Assembly (NCBI GenBank): GCA_963969395.1
Contig: OZ017799.1
Span: 5,706,501 to 5,770,500, forward strand
Source of the DNA: Pseudoscleropodium purum
Taxonomy: Eukaryota > Streptophyta > Bryopsida > Hypnales > Brachytheciaceae
Length of the DNA stretch: 64,000 nt
Direction: 5' to 3'
This document shows positions 47,932 to 60,797 of this stretch, one piece after another. The position numbers and the translations under genes were made by a program. Position 1 is the first letter of the stretch. Every line of letters starts with the position of its first letter. Under the pieces are notes generated by a model. That model searched no databases and had not been told where the DNA came from. It was given only the letters and a program-made list of their open reading frames with translations.

Positions 47932-49607
47932 GTTTAAGGGACATTTGCAAGCTTGCTACTTGAGACTTCAGGTGCTTTTTGAAAAGGTCGGGGAGTATCT
48001 TCCAAGGCTGGCTAGTCGGTACTGTGCTTCGGTAGTAGAGGTTCGGCTCCCCCTCCCTCCCTAATTGCACACCCTATGGAAAGTCTGTCCAAAACTGGCT
48101 AAATTTTGCTCGGTTTCTACTAAATTTTTTCACACCCTCGGTGTAAATTTTTTTTAAATCTTCCAAAAATGAACATTTGGCTAATTTTCATGAATTCATT
48201 CTTGGATCATTGCTATCCACATGAAATCTTGAAGTGGATAGGCCAATTCTCATGCAACGGGAACTAACGGTGGTCTTTAAAGGTAGGAGGTTCTAAAAGC
48301 ACACAAGCTCTAAAAGCACCCACCTCCTAAAATGTACATTGTATGTACATGTTTTTTTGTAGCTTTCATCCTTGTACAAAAAGTGTATATTTTAGGAGGT
48401 GGACACTATTAGAGTCCTATTGGAAGTTGTTCAAATGCATTTCAATGAATAGATTTGCAAATTTTTTCATTTTGGTATTATTGATTTTTCTAAAGAAGAT
48501 CCTTCATCCATGAATCACCTATACAATGTATTTTGGTCACTTTGTGCTATTTATTATTGATGTGAGTTTTTACCATAAAAAAATAATTTTTAAAATTTGA
48601 GTCCAACTGATTGAATAAGTTTAATTTCAACTCCAAATGAAAATTTTGAAAAATTCATGAATTTCAAAATTTTATAGTAAAATGAACTTTGGATTTATAA
48701 CTATGGTCTATTGATATTGAATTTTAGAGTGACAAAGCAACTTTGATTACATCGTAATATTATACACTATAATACGCATCTATAGTGAAAATTTTAGTTT
48801 TTTTGAATATATTTGACATGAATTTTCTTCAATTTTTTTCCTTAAAAAATTCAAAATAATTTCTATTTTATTTAGAAATATGACTTCATCTTTGAAGAAA
48901 TAAATAAATAAAATTTCATTCATATCTAATGGCAAAATGGTAACAAACAAATTGATGGATAATAAGGCTTGAAATCAATGATTATAGGCTCATCCTTTGA
49001 GGGATAACCATATACTATCCACAAGTCCAAAAAAATATCTTTTTGAAAAATGGAAATCTCTATAAATGATAGAGAACAATCACTTTTCATCCTAATATTT
49101 TTGGCCTCATTGGGAGGAGTGGTATGCCTATGTGCGCATCCCAAACTCAATGAATGATGATAGCAATATATTAAGAGAAATGTTGATTCCCAACATAGTT
49201 GAGTGCATTTGGGCAATTTGTGTTTTTTTATATGGATCAAGGTTGTCTTTTTTGTCTTTTACAAAGTGGCAAAGTGGCAACACTAAATGTTATAATAGTG
49301 CTCTAAATTTCAACATTCATCTACATATTGGATAGAAAATATAATGTTAGTGCATATTATATATCCATAATTCTATTTTCATCCACAATTAGGCGATTTC
49401 ATCCAAGATTTTTTATTTGTTTGAAGTTTTCTAGCTATTTTTGGCTCTTTTGCTACCATTTTATTCTATAGGCTTGATATTAGGCAAAAAGATTTGGTGC
49501 AATTTGACGATACCGATAATACCGACTAGCCAGCCGGTATATGCTCCCTGACCTTTTCAGAAAGCACCTGAAGTCTCACGTAGCAAGCTTCCAAGTGTCC
49601 CTTAAAC
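47932..49607. mobile_element. Candidate element bounded by 100-bp inverted repeats
   Basis: 47932-48034 and 49508-49607 are inverted copies: GTTTAAGGGACATTTGCAAG at the left corresponds to GTTTAAGGGACACTTGGAAG read from the right, continuing through CTTGCTAC.TGAGACTTCAGG, GGTCGGGGAGTAT and CTGGCTAGTCGGTA. The 1.5-kb interior is AT-rich without a protein and holds a second small inverted repeat at 48320-48402 (CCACCTCCTAAAATGTACA). No target-site duplication was confirmed, so two independent opposite insertions remain possible. Confidence 0.5.
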
Positions 49608-52106
49608 TAGATTGAAGCCTTAAAAATGACCTCTTGAATTTGAAATCAAATACTGAGATGAATCTCATCAAGTCTAATTTCTACTCCAATCTGAAATTTG
49701 AAAATCCCTTGAAATTCAATATTTTATTAGAATTTGAACTTTGGGCCTACACCTAACTTGGAGTACTAATTTTGTAATTTTTGAATGATTGTAAGAGATT
49801 TTGTGCATCGTGATGTTTTCAACTATAATATAAATCTATTGAAAAAAAATTTAGTTGATTTTTTTAATAATGTATTATATTTGATATGAGTTTTTCCATT
49901 TTATATTCAAAAATCTATAGTAATTTCAAATTTTCTTAAAACAAAATAGAATTTTTTTTAAGCCTTACAAAGACTTGTGATATGATCTACATAGTTCCAA
50001 GGCCATTTTTCCATCAAAAAACACTCAAAATTGACATTTTCAATATTAACAACAAAATATGTAAATATTTCTTTTTAGTTTGCACATTTAACCATAAGAT
50101 CTTGTACTAGACTAGTATAAAAATGTTTGGAAATTTTTTTAGAAACTTTCATTGTATCAATCACAAGATAAAAGCATTTAAAGTGCAGAAAATAATTTTT
50201 TTTGTTCCTAGTTTGACTAGATTATAAGGCTTTGAATCCTCTTTATCTTAAATTTTTTATACTATTAAATTTTAAATTGAAATATTTTTATGTTGAAGAA
50301 TTGGATTTGGAATTTGTCAATTTTTTTAAATTGTCAATTTTCATTCTTTAAAAAAATATTAAGTCAAAATAAATATGAGACAAAAGAAAAAAATAAATTG
50401 TTCATAGCTCTAAGATGGAATTGAAACACACTAATTCCAATGGTGAGATTGTTCCAAAAATCAAACTATATTGTGTGCAAAATTGAATTCAGAATTGGAT
50501 CCAATACGTTATTTTTTCAAAAATTTGCAAAAATTGCTTGCAAAACAAGAAGTTTCATAACTTTTACATTACTTATCCAAATGAAATGAATAAAATCTTT
50601 CCACATAGACAAAAATGCAATCTAAGAAAAATTAATTCTTTCAATTTTTATTTTTATTCATTGTTGCCTATTTTTGCATGTTTTGTGCTCATTATGATAT
50701 AACTTTTGCTCCTAGCCACACCAATTGAAATAAAAATCATATTCCTCAAAAGCTAATCAATTATTTTATCTTGAAAAAATTTCAAAAAATCTTGCCAAAA
50801 ATTGAGATCATAGGAACCTATCAAAATCTTTGGAGGACTTTTGGGACTCTAGGGATTAACCCCTAAAGAACCATAAGACCACCACATGGCTTTTGCAACT
50901 ACATTTGTAGAAGATTCAATATGCTAATCTCACTAATAGCTATTAACAAAGAGACCATAGATGATTTTTTCCATTGAATCGTTGGTGCAATCTAATTGAG
51001 AAATGATCAAGTATGCGGTTTGGGGTGAATTTTTTGAGAATAGTGAAAACACTCTAGTTTGTCACTTCACATCCTTGTATCTTTTTTTCTACACCTCAAA
51101 ATTATTTGAAAAAATTTGCAAATCAGTATAATGATGATATGTACCCATGGAAAAAAATCTGAGTTTTTGGAGCACTTTTGAGCATTCCAATTTCAATATT
51201 CCCATTTAAAAGAATGTACAAAGTACTACCTAACAAAACATTTGTCATCAATTTTGTCAATGATGACATTTTTTCAAAAATTATATAATTTTGTTGATTT
51301 TTTTCATAGGAAAGCTATATAAGTCTTCTTTCATTTCAATGGTAGTGATCATCAAAATTATTCCACACAAATGAAGAATTATGCTTATCACAAGATCTAA
51401 TCAAGAACACAAGAGCTATGCCTAAACACAACGACACTAGAGTGTGAGCAAGGAGCAATGAGTGTTGAGCAATAAGCATTTAGATTTGACTGTTTACTAA
51501 AAGGATCTTTATTAAAAAATAAAAATATCAAAGTAATAAATAGTATTGTTAGATCCAAAATAGTGATATCAGAAACTTAAAATTTTAAAAATTTTAAAAA
51601 TAATTTGCAAATTTTGTATTTAAAATAATCAATGTTGCAATCAAATATTGTATAAAAGGATATCCATTCATCCATGTACAAATGAATTTCATCCATATCA
51701 TCCATTCATCATCCATCCAAAAAAGGTTTCACTTTCATATTATAGTATATATTCTAGAAAATGGAATGTAATTTTTAAATGTTTTTTTTCCTAAAACAAT
51801 TTTTTTCAAAACTCATTTAGATTTGCATTGTTGATGATAAAACTCTATTAACTATTTTGAAGCTAACTTAAGGCTCTTCAAAACCAAATAGCACCTTCAA
51901 AGTTCATTTGGAGAAATATAACAACTAATCCTACATTGTAGTTTGGCTATGGTTTAGGGCTCAACCAAAGAATGTCATTAAGGTTTATTTGGAGAAATGT
52001 AACAATTTATTCTATTGTGGTTCATTAATTTCTTTTGTGATTTCAAAACCTTTCATCCAAGAATATTGACTTTGTAGACAATTTTTTTTCACCCCTCCTT
52101 ATGATC
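49608..52106. other. AT-rich spacer
   Basis: No gene. TTAACCCCTAAAG occurs near 50860, and ATAACTTTTG words occur near 50565 and 50700. Confidence 0.45.
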
Positions 52107-52114
52107 TTCTTCAA

Positions 52115-52393
52115 CATGATTGTCATAACGGGCGAGTTAGGGTCATCGGACGGGACAAATGGACAAACAAACCAAACTGAACGGATGGTCCGGATGGCTT
52201 TAATTTTGTAACTTGTACAATTTTGCGGAATGACACGTCACCTCATCCACGCCAAGCATGTTCCTTAATCCACATGGCATCCACATGGCCTATTTTTCCA
52301 TTATCAGAAAGTCAACTATGTGTTGACTATATCGGATGGGTGGGACCTCTAATGGACGGGCGAACCGGACGTCCGTCTACTATGACAACCATG
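52115..52393. mobile_element. hAT-like MITE, family B (279 bp)
   Basis: Ends CATGATTGTCATA and TATGACAACCATG are inverted repeats with one mismatch. They are flanked by TTCTTCAA (52107-52114) and TTCTTCAG (52394-52401), a 7-of-8 target-site duplication. The interior carries GGACGG/CGGATGG/CGGACGTCCG words like family A. No protein is encoded. Confidence 0.8.
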
Positions 52394-52401
52394 TTCTTCA
52401 G

Positions 52402-55400
52402 TACCAAAGAGGCTTCCTTTCATAAATTGGGATTCAATTTTTTTTTCTTACAATGAGTCTCTTTGGAACTTGAATTTTGCTTTATTGAAGATGCAAGTTT
52501 GTTAATTATTCTAATAATGTGTACATCCTTGGACAACAATGCTAGGGTAGGAAATAAAGAGCAATGAGTGACAAGTGTTTAAATTTGAGCACTCATTAAG
52601 ATTTTTTATTATTAAAAATAGGCATATGAAGTTCATAAATAGTGATGTTAGATCCAAAATATTAATGTCAAAATTATTGCAATATAAATGAATAAAAATA
52701 GAATTTAAAAGTCAAATTGTTAAAAAAAGCTTTATTTAAGGTAGTTGATTTAGCATTCAAATGTTGTAAGTAGGGCCAAAATTCCAAAAATGATAGCCTA
52801 GCCTATCCTACAACAAAAAAGGTACAACCATAGAGATGATGTGCAAATGAATTTCATCCATATCATCCATTCATCATCTATCTAGGGATGGCCTAATATG
52901 CACATTGTAATATATGCCTATGGTTCTCCCCATCCATTTTTGTATGACTTTTAAACATTAAATGCATAAACCTTACTATCAAATATATACTTATTGAAAA
53001 TTAGAAACTTTATTCATTGTATTGTTCTTTAATCCTCAAAGTTCTATTGTTCCTACAATGAACAAATTATATTTTGGGTAGGTTTTCTATGAGCTCCATT
53101 TTTAGTGAAACTTTTTGAAATTTTTTTACAAGGTAGAAAAATTTATTAGCTTTCTACTAGGAATATAATTTTTATTTCAATTGGGACCCAAAAGCAAAAG
53201 TTATACCACAGTAACCTCAAAACATAGGAGATTAAGCAATAAAAAAATATCCACAAAAAATTAAAATAAAATTGTTAGTATTTTTTTCCCAAAGATTATA
53301 TTTCTACCTAAATAGGAAGTTATAATTCATTCCACTTGAATTAGTGGTGTGAAGGGTATAGAGCTTCTTGTTTTGGGTTCGAGAAAAGCATCTTCTTGAA
53401 GAAAAAAATTCTTTCACTTTGAATGCAAATATATTTTAATCTATACAATGAGACATCATCAAATTAGTGATTGCATGATTTGAATTAAGTGTAGCACAAG
53501 AAACTACAATTATATTTAAGAAACGTGTTTTCTTTTATTTCTTGGATGGATGCAATAAAAATGGTAGTTTTGAGTGGTTTAGGATAGAAAAATGGTTTGG
53601 GGCTTTAGAGGTTAGAAATAATTATGTATTCTTTGTTTTAATTTAAATAATAGAAGACTAAGTAAAGAAAATCATATCTACAAACATTCTTATCAAAAAA
53701 TTATAAACAATTATAAACATTTCAAGAATTAATGCATAGAAAAAAATGGGAACTTGCTATTGGATTGGATAATATTGGATAGAAGAAATTATCATGAATA
53801 GAAGACAACATTTTGGCAAAAGTCTTCTAAGGCTCTAAAGATACTTTAGGTCCCTAAGAACCTTGAGACACCATTCAAGTAATTATGAAAAATGTATCTT
53901 GAATATCTTCCTTGGAACTTTCATTGAATTAGGCCCTGTTATTTTTCCTAAATTTTTTATAGGGATTGCAAATATTTTACTAATAAAAAAAATGTAGTGG
54001 AAAGATGACTTTTATTTAATCTGTGAAGACCAAAGGATGTTGGGAAGTGAAAAAGTTCAAAACTCCCAATTTTCAATGCATTGTCCAAAATTAGAAACGA
54101 ATATTTTTTTGAAAATCAACCATTTAAAAGTGTACTAAATAGGTAAGGCAATGTATAGAAAAGATTTCATCCCATTTGATGGTGTGTATTGAAAGATTGT
54201 AACTTTTGAAGTGAGGAAAAAAACTTTTTTTAATTCTTGTGAAACGGGGTTTGTAGATTATGAACCCTCTTGGAATAAAAAAAATTCTCTACTAAAAAAT
54301 GAGGATTTTTACCATTTATAAGTATATGATATTAGATTCATTGAAGAAAATTTTTAAAAGCAAATATAGAATCTAGCTTATTCTAAATCATCCTACAATA
54401 CAAGGAGGTTAAGTGAATTGGCAATATACTAGTCATTTCTTGATGATTTTATGTGCAAGCCAATTGGTGAAAAATAAAAGACATACATTTGGAATATGTA
54501 GGAAAATTTTTAGGAACTTTAACTTCACAAATTGCAAGATAATAGGGCTTGCAATTAAAAGAAAGTGTTTTTTTTCCTTGAAACCACCCCAATGTAGATT
54601 TGACTCCTTTTAGATTGTGATTTGAGGACTAAAATTTTTTCTGACAATAGTATGTTATATTTTATTAGTTACATTCATGAAAAATTTCAAAAGTTGATGA
54701 GGGTTTTAGCAAAAGATATCCAAATTGCTCAAGCTGCAAAAGAAGTTTAGGATAGCATAACTTTTAACCTAGACATCCAATCAAAAAAATATTACATTGC
54801 CACTAAGGAGGTACATGCCCACACCTTTTGTCAAAGTTTTGTGAACATCCAACCAAAATTGACTTCATTAGAACCTACTTAGATTTACAATTGTCCATTC
54901 AATGGACAATTCTCCTTTAGGAATTAAAATACCAAGAAAAATAAAAAATATAAGTAGAATTGTTATAAACATCTCATAAATAAATGAAGGAAATTTTTTG
55001 CATTTTTACTCATAGGGTTTTGTTCACTCCTCCAAGGCTAGTTTAAAGACCCTTAAGATAGCTTTCTGGAAACACCTTTAAGATAACTTCATGGAAATTA
55101 GACAACCAATCTTACAATATTATTCAAATGAATTTGACCTGTTTGTATGTATTTTTTGATATTTACAATTTTTCAATTGCTTTGAGTCATCTTTAGGATG
55201 CCAAATACTACTTCCACCTTGAACTAATTTGTCTAGTAAGGCAATCATCACCTACTCTAATTTATCATTATTTAACCACCTCTAAATACATGTGACTATT
55301 CATTGCCACAAGGGAAGAATGGACCCTAGATAGGGCTGCTAAATCTAGACTACGGCTAACTACCACTAACCAATAGATAATTCTTTGGATGTGAGGAACC

Positions 55401-55834
55401 ATTTTTTGGTGCCAAAAGATCCTCCCTCTATTAATTGAGGGATCCATAAAACTACAATTACGTTTTTTTGCTAAAAGAAATTATTATTTTTTATTCAACA
55501 AATGGTTCTTCAAATCCAATAAGTTGTTTTTTTGGTGTCAAAGGACCCTCTTTCAAGTAACTTTAGGGATTAATTAAATTCCAATTTCATTTCATTTTTT
55601 AAATTGATATAAATAAATTTCTTCATCAAATGGCTCTTCCTATCCAAGGAACCAATTCTTCATGCCTTAGGACCCTCTTTCTATTAACTAGGGAAGTTAC
55701 GTGAACTATCATTTTTTAAAATTTAAAATTATTTAAAAAAATAAATTTATGCAATAGAGGACTTGTCAAATAAGGAGAGCAATTTCTTGGCACAAAAGTG
55801 CCTTCTTTCTATTAATTAATGGGATGATTAGAAT
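52402..55834. other. AT-rich spacer
   Basis: No gene or clear element. Ends shortly before the CACTA-like element. Confidence 0.45.
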
Positions 55835-55837
55835 TGT

Positions 55838-57537
55838 CACTACAAGAAAATGATTGTTTTATGACTACAAAATATGACTACAGTGAGTGACAAAATCAAG
55901 AAACGTGACTCAAGCAAAAATCACTGTAGATGACTTGCGCTGAGTCATTCACTTTTAGTCTTATTATTGGTGAGTCATATTTGTAGTCATATGGATTTGG
56001 GAGTATAAAAAACCATTTTTAGATGTATTTTGTCAACATGGCTTATATGTTGACTATCCTTGAAGGCTTGACTTTTTCATGAGCTGCTTGGGCAAAATAA
56101 AAAAATCCTACGTGGAATATGACTCATCGCAGTTATATTTTTGCTAATGTGGAATATGATTGCAATGAGTCATATTTTGAGTAATATGGAATATAACTAT
56201 AGTGAGTCATATTTTAAGTAATATAGAATATGATTGTGGTGAGTCATATTTTGAGTCATATTTTAAGTGATATGGAATAATGGAATATGATTGTACTGAG
56301 TCATATTTTGAGTGATATGGAATATGATAATAGTGAGTCATATTTTGATTGATGTAGCATATGACTATAGTGAGTCATTTTTTTGTTCAAGTTAATACTA
56401 AAAGATAGTAAGAAATAAAAGCTAAGATATAACAAGACGCAACAAAAACTAAAGCTAAAAACCAATAAGAAGCAAAAATAAGACAAGTTAAGATGCAATA
56501 AAAGATAATAAGAGGCAAGAGATAACAAACAATAGGAATAATGTTTAAAAGACAACAATTAAGCAAGAATTAAGATCCAACTTGAGGCAACAATCTTAAA
56601 ACAACAACCTTGAAGTAACAACCTTGAAGCAATAATTAAGAGACAACAACTAAAAAACAATAACGGACTAGCAACAACTTTGAAGCAACAACAAACCAAC
56701 AACAACTAAAAACAACAACTAAGAAACAACAATAAAGAAGCAACAACTAACTAACATAAAAAAATTAGCAACAACTACAAAGCAACAACTATGAAACAAC
56801 AACAAACTAACAACAACTAAGATCTAAGAAGCAACAACATATTAGTAACAACTAAGAAACAACAACTAGAACCTCAATAACTAAACAACAACAACTAAAA
56901 CACAACAACACAACAATTAGAATTTTATAAAACAAAAGAAGAAACAAGAAACAAGAGTTAGAAAGCAACAATTAAATAACAACAACAAAACACAACACAA
57001 TAATTAAATTTTCAAAAAACAAAAGGAGGAAGAAGAAACAAGAGTTAAAAAGCAACAAAAAAAAAAAGATGAAGCAAATGAAGTGGCGGCTAGGGTTTTT
57101 AAACCCTAAAAAATGATAGCTAGGATTTCAAGATCCTCCCAAAACAATGGCTAGGATTTTATAATTTTGAGCAATAATTTATTTACATTTTCTTAGGTTG
57201 CCCAAATTTTTAGGAGGCTACTTGAAAAAAAAACTTCAAAGAAAATGTGAACCTACAAAAATGTGACTATAGAATATGACTGCATGTAGTCATATATGCA
57301 AAAATATGATTGGTGTTCCCATAATACATTCCCTACAATTCTCTAAAAAGTGTTTTGCTGTTTTTCATGCATGTATACTATACACCCATGAAGTACAAAG
57401 GCAAAATATGACTGGTAGTCATATTTGCAGTTATGTTTTTTCCAAACATTGTGGAATTCAAAAATATGAGTGCGAGTAGTCACCAGTCATCCTCAATCAT
57501 ATTTTTGCAGTCATAAAATACTAAAATCCTAGTAGTG
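55838..57537. mobile_element. CACTA (En/Spm)-like non-autonomous element, 1.7 kb
   Basis: The left end CACTACAAGAAAATGATTG and the right end, read inward, CACTACTAGGATTTTAGTA share CACTAC and then TTTTATGACT.CAAAA.TATGA. Subterminal regions (about 55850-56390 and 57240-57530) are packed with short repeats of GAGTCATATTTTGAGT and its complement, as in En/Spm elements. The centre (56380-57080) is an AACAACAACTAA-rich low-complexity tract. Flanking trinucleotides are TGT and AGT, so the 3-bp duplication is imperfect. No transposase is visible. Confidence 0.78.
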
Positions 57538-57639
57538 AGTAATTTCAATTTTTTTTTTCAATTTTTTTTTTCAAAAGTATTATTTTCTTTTAAATTCTAT
57601 ATATCACTCTTCAAAATCAAGGAGCCAATTTTTATGTCA

Positions 57640-58120
57640 AAGATCCCTCCCTCTATATATTGAGAGGGTTTATTTGAAGAATTTGATTCATTATGAGGAT
57701 CTTCAAAGCTAAGGAAAGGCTCTTCGGAGTCTTAGGAAGGCTAGTCCACGTTTAAAAGCCTTTATTTCAATTGGTGTCAAAGGGCTTTTTCTTAATTTTT
57801 TTGGTATGACATTAGAAGGCTCCTTGGATTCCAAGATTTACTTCTAAATACAAAGAGATTTTCCTTTAATTCTTTTAATGTGTCATAATTATTTAGAGTC
57901 TTCATGCCATAAAAGGCTTTTCCTATCTAAGAATCATGTTCTTAATATCAATGGACTCTCTCTAGCAAGCTCCTCAAATCTTAAGAGTCCTTCGTTAGTG
58001 CCAAAGGGCTTCTTTGAATCCAAGGAGCCTTTTCTTAGTGCTAAACAACTTTACTAAAGAAATTTCTTTTGAACTCAAAGAAGGCTCCTTGGATTCTAAA
58101 GAGCCCTTTCTTAGTGTGAG
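57640..58120. repeat. Degenerate hairpin-unit minisatellite, left block
   Basis: Words such as GGCTCCTTGGATT, AAGGAGCC and GTGCCAAAGGGCTT recur irregularly. This is the same family as the better preserved array at 62430-64000. Frames on either strand are Ser/Lys-rich by-products. Confidence 0.6.
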
Positions 58121-60109
58121 GCCTGTGAATGTCACTTGGATCTTAGGATTTTTTGCTTTTTGCTTTTTGCTCAATTTTATGGACAATATGGCCCAAAAGA
58201 CCCCAAAAGTGGATTTAGAGGATAATTGGGAGCAATCCCTACCTATAGAGATTAATCTTCTAAAAGTTTTGGAAGTGTTATAAGCAATTCTTTTTAACAC
58301 TTAAAAGAGTCTAAATGAGTAATTAATGCCAATTAAAGGATTGAGAGTAGTTTCTAATCTGGGCCAAAATGTAGGAAGAAATACTTAGTTTGAATTTTGT
58401 AGAGGATTGTTACGAAACAAAGTGCATATGATAAAATTAGCTAAAATTAATAAGCTAGGATTGATCCAATTTTCCTAAATTTGCATTCCAAACGCTAGAC
58501 TTAGAAATTAGTTCTTACATTGACTTTTTAGGTAAAATCCACAGTTACTTTAGAAAGGCGGTCACTATAAGAAGAAAGGTGTTTTTATTATAAAAAAAAC
58601 ATATCAAGAGCATAATAGTGAAGCTAAACTACCAAGATTCTATAGTAAAAGAATGATTCTTCCTTGGATGAATTAAAATCCAAAGAAGTCAATTTTTATC
58701 TCTTTGAAAAAATGCAAGTTTAACTTGAAACTTTGCACAAAAGGTTTAGACACTTTCTAGAAGCCGCCAAAAAGTTTCATAATTTTTCAAATTTCAAAAC
58801 ATGACTCCATGAGAAGTCAACCAAAATTGCCAAGGATAAAAATTTGTAGTAATTCATTTAGTGATGGTAAAATCCCACTAAAAATTAGGATAGTGTGATT
58901 AAGTCTAAATAAGAGCCTAATCAAGTTTCACAACATTCCAACAACGGCAACTACCCGAATCAACAGTGCCAATGAATTTTAACGAAATTTCAAAACATTC
59001 CGCTAGTTGACCACCAAATCACGAGCGTGCAAAGTCCGAATTGAATCTTCTTGGACTCTTTTCTTACATTTTTGGACCTTTGAACCTCTGAACAACCTTG
59101 GCTAGTCAAAATTAGCATAAAATACAAACTCCAAATATTGGATTTTTCACCTTTTTCACCAAGATGGAAAACGCTATTATTGTGAAGAAGTTTGATTGGA
59201 AAGATGGGGGTTTGGAGGTCTCAAGTCTAATTGGGGTCTTTTGAAACTAATGACACAGTCCATTTTTCATTTGGAGTTTTTCTCCAAAAGTTATAGAACA
59301 TTCAGCGGTAGGGTACAATTAGGCATAGTAATTGTTAGTTTTAGTGATTTTTAGTTTACGTAGATATATTTTTAGAGTAAAAGGAGGTAAGTGGGAGGCC
59401 TTGAAAACATATAAAAAGGCTCCCACCAACTCCCTTTACACCCCTTTTCTTTCATTTGTGTTTTGGTCATAAAAGCCAAATCTCTCTCGGTGATTTGAGA
59501 CCCACCACTTGTCCTTGGCTCTTTGTTTGTTTGGCCATTTGAGGCCAAAACTCTTGCATTTTTGTACCTTGCCAATTTTGTTGGTGTTGTTGATTTTTTT
59601 TATCCTTTGGATCAAACCACTTGATATTGAATTGCGTTGGGGCAATTAGCTCCCTCTTTGTTCACATTTTGAAAGTTGTTCAAAGGATGTGGGGGTCCTT
59701 TTGAAGGGTTTGTCCATCTGTTGTGTTTTTGAGAAAAGATATATTGATCCTCTTGTGTTGTTTGAATTTGGTCCCTTTTAGACGGCGAAGCTCTGTCCCT
59801 TTAGGCAACTTTTCAAAAATTCCTTAAAAATTAAAAAGAGTTTTATGTGTTTAGTTTTTCCTTTATAGCAAGGGAATAACCCTCAATTCCTCTAGAAATT
59901 TTGAGTTAGTTTGGATTAAGGGGTTCCAATAGGGAACCCAAAGGCAAGCAACAACCTTTTGTTTTTTTGTAAGTTGTGGAAACCAAAGCATGGTAACAAC
60001 CAAACTGTATGCAGTTTCGACATCCATCGAATCGGGACGATGCCCACAGGGCCCCGAATTTTTGATTTTTTTTTTAATTGATTTTTTTGCTTGAGTGTGG
60101 AATCAGTTA
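58121..60109. other. Spacer with a TATA-like promoter candidate
   Basis: CATATAAAAAGGCTCCCACC near 59408-59427 is a good TATA context followed by a pyrimidine-rich leader. I searched for LTR features (TG..CA ends, a tRNA primer-binding site) and did not find them. No gene is assigned. Confidence 0.35.
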
Positions 60110-60330
60110 CAAGCCAATAGGAGTCGATTCACAGAACAAAAATTCATAAAAAAAAATCTGAATTTATCAAAGAACCAAGGAAGCCAAATTAGAGTCAAGA
60201 GGGGTGAGAGGCAGCCAGTAGGGAGTCAATTCACATAACAAAAATTTATAGAAGAAAATCTGAATTATTGAAGACCAAGGAGGCCAGATCAGAGTCAATT
60301 CACAGAACAGAAATTCATGTTTATTAAAAA
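60110..60330. repeat. Degenerate direct repeat, about 110-bp unit
   Basis: GCCAATAGGAGTCGATTCAC, GCCAGTAGGGAGTCAATTCA and CAGATCAGAGTCAATTCACA start three diverged copies, each followed by A.AACA.AAATTCAT and AAAATCTGAAT in the first two. Confidence 0.65.
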
Positions 60331-60472
60331 AAATCCTCCACCCTGGACAAGTGAGGGGAATGAGAGGAAGCTGATTAAGAAATCAGTTAACAAATGAAGA
60401 ATTTGAGTTGAATAATAGAAACCAGATGGGAATCAAGCCAGTAAGGCCATACCACTAATTATTTGATTGTGA

Positions 60473-60797
60473 TACAGAACCTGGAGGGAGGTCAGCCCCT
60501 AGTCAACCAGCTTTGATTGAGTTACCTGAAGACTCTAGAGCAATATCCTTCCCTACCAAGCTCCACTTGGCTGTGGCTACTGAATTTTTGTTGCAACTGG
60601 ATACAGAACAAGCCTTGTTACTCACAAGCACTATCCAGCACAAATTGAGAAGAAGTTCTTCACCAAAGAAAGTTCAAATCCTTAAGCTCTCCATCCGGCA
60701 AAAGAAGTTGGAAAATGCAAGTGTGAGTTTGAAGCTCATTCAAGTAGTGGTGAAGGAAGGGAGAAGCCCAAAAAGTCAAGGTAAGATACTATTTTAA
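60473..60797 (+). CDS. Hypothetical exon with Leu-rich coiled-coil character
   Basis: The frame is open after a TAA near 60460. It reads EPGGRSAPSQPALIELPEDS then FPTKLHLAVATEFLLQLDTE, LLTSTIQHKLRRSSSPKKVQ and a coiled-coil-like ILKLSIRQKKLENASVSLKL. It meets a fair donor, CAAG|GTAAGATA, at about 60780. Composition is clearly more coding-like than around it. The first ATT/ATG start is undefined, and no family is recognised. It could be an exon of an unrecognised gene or a remnant of a transposon protein. Confidence 0.3.

Noticed and set aside
56301..56558. Ser/Leu-rich minus-strand frame
   Set aside because: Complement of the low-complexity AACAA-rich core and repeats of the CACTA-like element.
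59150..60100. Possible LTR with a TATA box
   Set aside because: The TATA context is good, but no matching second LTR, TG..CA ends, primer-binding site or polyprotein was found.
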